Source: Streptomyces sp. NBC_00663 (GTDB lineage Bacteria; Actinomycetota; Actinomycetes; Streptomycetales; Streptomycetaceae). Taken from it: DNA of 64,000 bases. Shown here piece by piece: positions 58,948 through 64,000 of the stretch (positions within the stretch are counted from its first letter, which is position 1; each line of letters opens with the position of its first letter). Made by a program: the position numbers and the translations under genes. The stretch is taken from the NCBI RefSeq assembly GCF_036226885.1, contig NZ_CP109027.1:5518001-5582000 (forward strand), in the 5' to 3' direction. The notes under the pieces were generated by a model, which was not told the origin of the DNA, ran no database searches, and worked only from the letters and a program-made list of their open reading frames with translations.

Positions 58948-59681
58948 GGGACCGCCTCCAGGGAGGTCATACGGGCCGCCACGTCGGCCGCCGACGGGTC
59001 CGTGAGCTCCCCGTTCACTCGGCCGTCGACCAGGAAGACGACGCGGTCGGCGTACGAGGCGGCGACCGGGTCGTGGGTGACCATGACGATCGTGCGGTCC
59101 TCGGTGTCGACCAGTTCGCGGAGCAGGGACAGCACCTCGCGGCCCGTACGCGAGTCCAGGGCGCCGGTCGGTTCGTCGGCGAAGAGCACCTCGGGACGGG
59201 TGATCAGAGCGCGCGCCAGGGCGACGCGTTGCTGCTGTCCGCCGGACATCCGGTCCGGGCGGTGCCGGGCGCGGTCGCCGAGGCCGACTCGTTGCAGCGC
59301 CTCACGCGCGCGTGCTCTCGGCACACGCCGGCCGGCCAGGCGCAGGGGCAGGGCGACGTTCTGCTCGGCGGTCAGGGTGGGCAGGAGGTTGTACGACTGG
59401 AAGACGAAGCCCACGCGTTCGCGCCGCAGCAGGGTCAGGCGACGTTCGCTCAGCCCGGTCAGCTCCGTGTCGCCGATGCGCACCGAGCCCGACGTCGGCC
59501 GGTCCAGGCCCGCCGCGCAGTGCAGCAGCGTGGACTTGCCCGAGCCGGAGGGGCCCATGACGGCCGTGAACGTGCCCTGGGGGAAGGCGAGCGAGACACC
59601 GTCGAGCGCGGTCACACCGTCGTCGCCGGTGCCGTACCGCCTGCGGACGGTGGTCAGTCGGATCGCGGGGTCGGTCGTCAT
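58941..59681 (-). CDS. ABC transporter ATP-binding protein (MacB/LolD type)
   Basis: The 246-aa ATPase has Walker A GPSGSGKST, a Q-loop FQSYNLLPTLTAEQNV, the signature MSGGQQQRVALARAL, Walker B VLFADEPTGALD and a switch His in VMVTHD. The pattern is that of LolD/MacB-type ATPases paired with FtsX-like permeases. The stop region overlaps the permease start by 7 bases, so the two are coupled. It is divergent from the sensor kinase gene, and the 187-bp gap holds a large palindrome. Confidence 0.92.
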   Translation of the reverse strand: MTTDPAIRLTTVRRRYGTGDDGVTALDGVSLAFPQGTFTAVMGPSGSGKSTLLHCAAGLDRPTSGSVRIGDTELTGLSERRLTLLRRERVGFVFQSYNLLPTLTAEQNVALPLRLAGRRVPRARAREALQRVGLGDRARHRPDRMSGGQQQRVALARALITRPEVLFADEPTGALDSRTGREVLSLLRELVDTEDRTIVMVTHDPVAASYADRVVFLVDGRVNGELTDPSAADVAARMTSLEAVPC

Positions 59682-59784
59682 CTGGCCTCATCGCGTCGGG
59701 GAGGGCTTCGGCGCCCTCGGCAAGTCGAAGGAAGTGGGCTTCAGCCAACCGTCCGACGGGCCCTCGAAGCAGTGCGGCAGGGAC

Positions 59785-59820
59785 GAGACCTGGGGTAGGG
59801 CCAGGCATACCCCAGGTCTC
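59785..59820. promoter_or_regulatory. 13-bp perfect inverted repeat between ABC and two-component genes
   Basis: GAGACCTGGGGTA-N10-TACCCCAGGTCTC has perfect 13-bp arms. It lies 49 bp upstream of the sensor kinase start and 104 bp upstream of the ABC ATPase start, a suitable site for the response regulator to control both transcripts. Confidence 0.7.
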
Positions 59821-59855
59821 CGGCTGGACGGATTCCGCCGCCGCTCCCCGCCTCC

Positions 59856-59861
59856 TACCGT
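59856..59861 (+). promoter_or_regulatory. sensor kinase promoter -10 box (leaderless)
   Basis: TACCGT ends seven bases before the kinase ATG, and no ribosome-binding site is visible, so the transcript probably starts at the start codon. The inverted repeat ends 35 bases upstream of this box, where an activator would contact RNA polymerase. Confidence 0.55.
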
Positions 59862-59868
59862 GATCTCC

Positions 59869-61194
59869 ATGACGGTGTGGCAGGCGCTCGGCGGGCGCGG
59901 ATATCTGAGGTCGGCGTGGCCGTGGCGGTCGGTCGCTTTCCTGGCGGGCGGGGCGCTGTTCGGGGCGCTCGTGCTGGTCGGGATCGTCGCCGGGGTCCTT
60001 GTGGGCGCGGCGACGGCCGTCGTGCTCGTCGGGCTGCCGCTGCTCGTGCTCACCGCGCTGTCCGGGATTCCGGTGGCCGCCGTGGAGCGGTGGCGGGTCG
60101 GGTTGGCCGGGGTGGGGCGGGTGCCCGCGGGAGCGCATCGGGTGCCCGACGCGCCGGGGCTCGCGCGCTGGCTCGCCGTGCGGCTCAAGGAGCCCGACAC
60201 CTGGCGGGAGTTGGCGTACGCCGTGTTCCTCGCGCTCGTGCTGTGGCCGCTGGACGCGCTCGTCGTCACCTGCGCGGCCGGAGTGCCGCTCTTCCTGCTC
60301 GCGACGCCGCTGCTGGTCGCCGTCGACGGGGAGGCGAAGGTGGTGAAGCTCTGGACGGTCGACACCTGGCCGGCCGCGTTCGGGGTCGCGGTGGCAGGGG
60401 GCGTGTTGCTCCTGCTGGGGGCGTATGCGCTGGGGGTGGCCGCCGGGGCGCGCGCCGAGGTGGCGAAAGCGCTGCTGGGGGCGCACACGCAGAACAGTGC
60501 GCGGGTGACCGAACTCGTGCGCTCGCGCGTGCGGTTGGTGGACGCCTTCGAGGCGGAAAGGCGCCGTATCGAGCGTGATCTGCACGACGGCGCACAACAA
60601 CGGCTCGTCGCCCTCACCATGAGCCTCGGCCTCGCCCGCCTGGACGCCCCGCCCGGCCCGCTCGCCGACCAACTCGCCCAAGCGCACGGCGAGGCGGAGA
60701 AAGCCCTTGCGGAACTCCGCGAACTCATCCACGGCATCCACCCCAAGGTCCTCGCCGACTACGGCCTCGAAGCCGCCGTCGCCGACGCGGCCGACCGCAG
60801 CGTGATCCCGGTCGACGTCCGCCTCGACCTTCCCCGGCGCCTGCCCCAACCCGTCGAGTCCGCCGCGTACTTCGTCGTCTGCGAAGCCCTGGCCAACGTC
60901 GCCAAGCACAGCGGGGCGAGCCGGGCGGTCGTGAGCGGGGGAGTCGTCACCGGGGTCGTCAGGGGAGCCGTCGGCAGCGGAGCCGTCGACGGGGGACCGG
61001 AGAGGGAGCGGCTGACGCTCGAGATCCGGGACGACGGACGCGGGGGCGCGGACAGCGGCGACGGCACCGGGCTCACCGGTCTCGCCGACCGGGTGTCAGT
61101 GCTCGATGGCAGACTTTTCCTGTCCAGCCCGCCGGGTGGACCGACCCTGCTGCGAGTGGAGATCCCTTGCCGGCCGACCGAGCCCTGCGCATAG
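59869..61194 (+). CDS. two-component sensor histidine kinase (NarX/DesK type)
   Basis: This 441-aa protein has an N-terminal sensor with four to six membrane helices in two groups (about 22-65 and 115-190) and little extracellular sequence, a form typical of sensors of membrane or antibiotic stress. The kinase part has the HisKA_3 motif RRRIERDLHDGAQQRL with the phosphorylated His at about 239, an N box VVCEALANVAKHSGAS and a G box DDGRGGADSGDGTGLTGLADRV. A Gly/Val-rich insertion of about 20 residues after the N box is unusual. It phosphorylates the response regulator encoded downstream, which overlaps it by 28 bases. Confidence 0.9.
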   Translation: MTVWQALGGRGYLRSAWPWRSVAFLAGGALFGALVLVGIVAGVLVGAATAVVLVGLPLLVLTALSGIPVAAVERWRVGLAGVGRVPAGAHRVPDAPGLARWLAVRLKEPDTWRELAYAVFLALVLWPLDALVVTCAAGVPLFLLATPLLVAVDGEAKVVKLWTVDTWPAAFGVAVAGGVLLLLGAYALGVAAGARAEVAKALLGAHTQNSARVTELVRSRVRLVDAFEAERRRIERDLHDGAQQRLVALTMSLGLARLDAPPGPLADQLAQAHGEAEKALAELRELIHGIHPKVLADYGLEAAVADAADRSVIPVDVRLDLPRRLPQPVESAAYFVVCEALANVAKHSGASRAVVSGGVVTGVVRGAVGSGAVDGGPERERLTLEIRDDGRGGADSGDGTGLTGLADRVSVLDGRLFLSSPPGGPTLLRVEIPCRPTEPCA

Positions 61195-61826
61195 TCCTCG
61201 CCGAGGACAGCGTCCTGCTGCGCGACGGCCTCGTCGGCCTGCTCACCCGGTTCGGGCACGAGGTGGTGGCGGCCGTCGGCGACGCGGACGCCCTCCTCAC
61301 CGCCGTCGCCGAGCACGCGCCGGATGTGGTCGTGACCGACGTCCGCATGCCGCCCGGCTTCCAGGACGAGGGGCTGCACGCGGCGGTGAAGCTGCGCGAG
61401 GAGCGGCCAGGACTGCCGGTGCTGGTGCTCAGCCAGTATGTGCAGCGGGCGTACGCCGCCGAACTCCTCGACTCCGGGGACGGCAGCGGAGTCGGCTATC
61501 TGCTCAAGGACCGGGTGGGACAGATCGAGGAGTTCGTGGACGCCCTCCACAAGGTCGCGGCCGGAGGGACGGTCGTGGACCCCGAGGTCGTACGGCAACT
61601 GCTGCGCCGCCGGCGGGATCCGCTCGCCCGGCTCAGCCCGCGCGAGCGGGAGGTGCTGGCGCTGATAGCCGAGGGCAGGTCGAACGGCGCGATAGCCAAG
61701 GCGCTGGTGGTGTCCGAGGCGGCCGTAGGCAAGCACATCGGCTCGATCCTCACCAAGCTGGACCTGCCACCGGCGGACGACACCCACCGCAGGGTGCTGG
61801 CGGTGCTCGCCTACCTCAGGGCCTGA
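61167..61826 (+). CDS. two-component response regulator (NarL/LuxR family)
   Basis: The TTG at 61167 follows GGAG and gives 219 aa. The receiver domain has the acidic pair LAEDSVLLRDG, the phosphorylated Asp at about 58 (VVVTDVRMPP), and the Lys in YLLKDRV. The C-terminal LuxR-type helix-turn-helix is LSPREREVLALIAEGRSNGAIAKALVVSEAAVGKHIGSILTKL. The receiver has a MPPGFQDEGL insertion common in this actinobacterial group. It probably binds the 13-bp inverted repeat upstream of the kinase and drives both the two-component genes and the ABC exporter. Confidence 0.92.
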   Translation: MPADRALRIVLAEDSVLLRDGLVGLLTRFGHEVVAAVGDADALLTAVAEHAPDVVVTDVRMPPGFQDEGLHAAVKLREERPGLPVLVLSQYVQRAYAAELLDSGDGSGVGYLLKDRVGQIEEFVDALHKVAAGGTVVDPEVVRQLLRRRRDPLARLSPREREVLALIAEGRSNGAIAKALVVSEAAVGKHIGSILTKLDLPPADDTHRRVLAVLAYLRA

Positions 61827-61855
61827 GGCCGCCGGCCCTCGGAGAGGTCATGCCG

Positions 61856-62335
61856 TCACAGCGCCTTCGCGTAGCAGCGGCTCGACTCGTAGTGGCGGTA
61901 GTACCCGAACTTCTCGCACGGCTCGTACCCGCTGGAGGCGTACAGCGCGATGGCCTCCGGCTGCTTGTCGCCCGTCTCCAGCACCATGCGCACCCGACCC
62001 GCCGCCCGCGCGTCCTCCTCCAGCGCGGCCAGTATGCGCCGGGCGAGACCGTTGCCCCGCGCCTGCTCTATGACGTACATCCGCTTCAGCTCGGCGTCCC
62101 CGTCGCGGTACCCCTCGTCATTGGTGTCCTGCGCGCGCCAGCCACCCGTGGCGACCGGGCTGTCGTCCGCGTCGTAGGCGATGAGGTAGACGCCGTTCGG
62201 CGGGTCGAAGTCGGACGGGGCCAGGGGGGTGGCATCGCCGTCGTCGCCGTAGCGGACGGCGTACTCGGCCTGGACCTGGTCGTTGAGCTTGATGGCGTCG
62301 GGGTGGTCGAAGGAGACGCGACGGATGGCATGCAT
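61856..62335 (-). CDS. GNAT-family N-acetyltransferase
   Basis: The ATG at 62335 gives 159 aa. It has the GNAT acetyl-CoA site: MYVIEQARGNGLARRILAALEEDARAAG with Q/R-x-x-G-x-G/A, preceded by ELKRM and followed by LYASSGYEPCEKFGYYRHYESSRCYAKAL, the usual late strand and loop. An Asp/Pro-rich loop (GDDGDATPLAPSDFDPPNGVYLIAYDA) is typical of a Streptomyces subgroup. Substrate is unknown; small amines or antibiotics are possible. It is divergent from exonuclease III. Confidence 0.85.
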   Translation of the reverse strand: MHAIRRVSFDHPDAIKLNDQVQAEYAVRYGDDGDATPLAPSDFDPPNGVYLIAYDADDSPVATGGWRAQDTNDEGYRDGDAELKRMYVIEQARGNGLARRILAALEEDARAAGRVRMVLETGDKQPEAIALYASSGYEPCEKFGYYRHYESSRCYAKAL

Positions 62336-62389
62336 GTCGGAAACGGTAAGCCAAGAAGGTCCAGAACAGGACTCAGTCCAAGGTGCGGG

Positions 62390-62395
62390 TAGGGT
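62390..62395 (+). promoter_or_regulatory. exonuclease III promoter -10 box (leaderless)
   Basis: TAGGGT ends six bases before the GTG of the exonuclease gene, with no ribosome-binding site between them, pointing to a leaderless mRNA. No good -35 is seen. Confidence 0.55.
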
Positions 62396-62401
62396 GCCCT
62401 G

Positions 62402-63205
62402 GTGCTCACTGTGACCTCTGCGAATGTAAACGGACTCCGCGCCGCCGCGAAGAAGGGCTTCGTGGAGTGGCTCGCCGACACCTCCGCCGATGTGCTCTGT
62501 CTGCAAGAGGTGCGGGCCGAGCCGCAGCAGCTGCCCGAAGAGGTCCGCGCGCCCGACGGCTGGCACGTCGTGCACGCCCCGGCCGCCGCCAAGGGCCGCG
62601 CCGGTGTCTCCCTCTACAGTCGCCGCGAGCCCGACCGGGTGCGGATCGGCTTCGGGTCGAGCGAGTTCGACACCAGCGGCCGGTACGTGGAGGTCGACCT
62701 GCCCGGTGTGACCGTCGCCTCCCTCTACCTGCCCTCCGGCGAGGTCGGCACCGAGCGCCAGGACGAGAAGGTCCGCTTCATGGGCGAGTTCCTCGCCTAC
62801 CTCAAGGGGCTGCGCGAGCGGGCCGCCGCCGACGGCCGCGAGGTCGTCGTCTGCGGCGACTGGAACATCGCCCACCAGCCGGCCGACCTGAAGAACTGGC
62901 GCGCCAACCAGAAGAACTCCGGCTTCCTGCCGGAGGAGCGGGCCTGGCTGACGCAGGTCCTCGACGCGGGCGACGGGGGGTACGTCGACGTGGTGCGGGC
63001 GCTGCATCCGGAGGTCGAGGGGCCGTACTCGTGGTGGTCGTACCGGGGGCGGGCCTTCGACAATGATTCAGGTTGGCGCATCGACTACCACGTCTCGACC
63101 CCGGGCCTGGCGGCCAAGGCGGTCAAGGGGTTCGTGGAGCGGGCGGCCACGCACGCCGAGCGCTGGTCGGACCATGCGCCGGTGACCGTGGTCTACGACC
63201 TCTGA
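62402..63205 (+). CDS. xthA: exodeoxyribonuclease III (AP endonuclease)
   Basis: This 267-aa protein has the endonuclease/exonuclease/phosphatase fold of ExoIII: VTSANVNGLRAA, the metal-binding Glu in LCLQEVRA, GDWNIAHQP with the catalytic Asp and Asn, and a late DYHVSTPGL and SDHAPVTVVYDL, where Asp-His is the catalytic pair. It cuts DNA at abasic sites and has 3' exonuclease activity in base-excision repair. It appears complete. The start codon lies at a -10 box, so translation is probably leaderless. The convergent MerR gene ends three bases away. Confidence 0.94.
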   Translation: MLTVTSANVNGLRAAAKKGFVEWLADTSADVLCLQEVRAEPQQLPEEVRAPDGWHVVHAPAAAKGRAGVSLYSRREPDRVRIGFGSSEFDTSGRYVEVDLPGVTVASLYLPSGEVGTERQDEKVRFMGEFLAYLKGLRERAAADGREVVVCGDWNIAHQPADLKNWRANQKNSGFLPEERAWLTQVLDAGDGGYVDVVRALHPEVEGPYSWWSYRGRAFDNDSGWRIDYHVSTPGLAAKAVKGFVERAATHAERWSDHAPVTVVYDL

Positions 63206-63208
63206 CCT

Positions 63209-63871
63209 TCAGGGCTCCTGTCCCGGCCTGCTTTGCTTGCGCAGCCGCCGGTCCAGTGCCAGTGAAAGCTCCGCCTCCACCACGCTCCGCGCCAGCGGGC
63301 GCAGGCGTTCGAGGTCGTTCTCGGTGGCGTGGCGGAGGACGAGGTCGGTGAACATCTCCGCGAGTTCGTCGACGTGGTCGCGGACGCGTTTGCCGGCGGT
63401 GAGGACCTCCGCGAGGGGGATGCCCTCGGCGACCAGGGCGGAGGAGACGTCGAGGAGACGGCGGCTGATGTGGACGATCTCGTCGCCGTCGGTGCCGAGG
63501 TAGCCCAGCTCCAGGGCGGCGGCGAGGTTCTCCGGGGTGACCTGGCCCTCGAAGCGGGCGGCGAGTTCCTCCGGGGTGAGGTGGACCGGTTCCTCTTCCG
63601 AGGGGGGTTCGACGCCCAGGAGGTCCGCCACGTCGCGGCCGTTGTCCAGGGCTTCGGCCAGTTCCGCGATGCCCGTCAGGGTGTGGCCGCGTTCCAGGAG
63701 CGCCGCGATCGTGCGCAGCCGGGCCAGGTGATGGTCGTCGTACCAGGCGATACGGCCCTCGCGGCGCGGCGGCGGAATCAGTTTGCGTTCGCGGTAGAAG
63801 CGCAGGGTGCGCACCGTGATGCCGGCCTGCCTGGCCAGCTCCTCCATGCGGTACTCACGCTTCTCCGTCAC
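63209..63871 (-). CDS. MerR-family transcriptional regulator
   Basis: The GTG at 63871 gives 220 aa. The N-terminal MerR winged helix is clear: YRMEELARQAGITVRTLRFYRERKLIPPPRREGRIAWYDDHHLARLRTIAALLERGHTLTGIAEL, followed by a coiled-coil dimerisation helix and a C-terminal about 110-residue helical domain without cysteines. That domain is not metal-binding, so the ligand is probably a small organic molecule or fatty-acid derivative. TACCGCCGGTA just upstream is a likely operator. It may control the gene beginning past the right edge. Confidence 0.87.
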   Translation of the reverse strand: MTEKREYRMEELARQAGITVRTLRFYRERKLIPPPRREGRIAWYDDHHLARLRTIAALLERGHTLTGIAELAEALDNGRDVADLLGVEPPSEEEPVHLTPEELAARFEGQVTPENLAAALELGYLGTDGDEIVHISRRLLDVSSALVAEGIPLAEVLTAGKRVRDHVDELAEMFTDLVLRHATENDLERLRPLARSVVEAELSLALDRRLRKQSRPGQEP

Positions 63872-63888
63872 GCCCGCAGCCTATGTTG

Positions 63889-63899
63889 TACCGCCGGTA
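63889..63899. promoter_or_regulatory. likely MerR operator
   Basis: TACCG-C-CGGTA is a perfect palindrome 18 bases upstream of the MerR start. It is extended by GTTG before and AC after. Palindromes of this kind lie upstream of Streptomyces lipid or acyl-CoA genes. Confidence 0.5.
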
Positions 63900-63955
63900 A
63901 CTTTCCTTCCCCCGCCCCCTACCCATCGGTACGGAGCTGCTCTACCCTCCCATTG

Positions 63956-63973
63956 CGCCAGTGTTCACTGGCG
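63956..63973. promoter_or_regulatory. 18-bp palindrome upstream of a gene beyond the right edge
   Basis: CGCCAGTG-TT-CACTGGCG is a perfect inverted repeat. TACCCT at 63943-63948 is a good -10, so the palindrome covers the transcript start of a rightward gene outside the window. It looks like a repressor operator. Confidence 0.55.
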
Positions 63974-64000
63974 GAGTCGGAAAGCGTGGAGGGTTCGGGA

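Noticed and set aside
56578..61194. A very long plus-strand frame opposite the ABC genes, running into the kinase gene
   Set aside because: The section before 59869 is antisense to clear ABC permease and ATPase genes and shows no domains. The real kinase starts at 59869 next to a -10 box.

Overview
The window is chromosomal DNA of a Streptomyces-type actinomycete. The evidence is very high GC with strongly GC-biased third codon positions, frequent GTG and a few TTG or CTG starts, several leaderless promoters with TANNNT -10 boxes at the start codon, and many Streptomyces-type genes: the sigma factor HrdD, the divisome receptor SepX/GlpR, tandem IclR regulators, secreted xylanase and I36-type inhibitors. 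The stretch from about 21.7 to 56 kb matches the gene order I recall around hrdD in Streptomyces coelicolor (SCO3202 and its TetR neighbour SCO3201). The left 21 kb is more accessory in character.

Left region (1-21.7 kb). The window opens with the N-terminus of a MarR regulator, then an NB-ARC/TPR NLR-like ATPase and a small upstream partner. These two carry nearly the same 19-residue glycine-rich motif at facing ends, a layout like the NLR-associated bacterial amyloid signalling (BASS) pairs. This is the best candidate for a conflict or cell-death system here. Next come a CelD-like acetyltransferase and a DegT/StrS aminotransferase, a cold-shock-like protein, a run of small secreted proteins (one split by an in-frame TGA), a xylanase and acetylxylan esterase operon, an orphan ChvE-like sugar-binding lipoprotein, a complete type I restriction-modification operon (hsdM-hsdS-hsdR), tRNA-Arg(CCT), a double-length IclR regulator and an M6-type metalloprotease.

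Middle region (21.9-36 kb). A TetR regulator precedes a DHA2 exporter. A MarR regulator is divergent from an extradiol (DODA/LigB) dioxygenase. hrdD follows behind a perfect SigR-type promoter, then the leaderless SCO3201-type TetR gene, a WYL regulator divergent from a second DHA2 exporter, and the fructose PTS operon fruR-fruK-fruA. The fruK-fruA gap is unusual: it holds three stem-loops, a 26-bp direct repeat and an open frame joined to both neighbours by ATGA.

Right region (36-64 kb). This is mostly conserved housekeeping and envelope genes: an L,D-transpeptidase lipoprotein, a P1-type peptidase, LtrA, MscL, a SAF-domain protein, MTA phosphorylase, an FmdB zinc ribbon with a CIRCE-like operator, MFS and cation/proton transporters, penicillin acylase and 5-formyl-THF cyclo-ligase. 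The cluster galU-glp(moeA-like)-moaC-mog-rimJ-sepX/glpR follows; it mixes molybdenum-cofactor genes with the gephyrin-like Glp/GlpR division module. Then come tRNA-Ala(CGC), an ABC exporter divergent from a two-component system across a 13-bp perfect inverted repeat, exonuclease III and a MerR regulator. The window ends in a promoter region with two palindromes.

Functions are inferred from sequence motifs recognised by eye. No database search, structure prediction or alignment was run.
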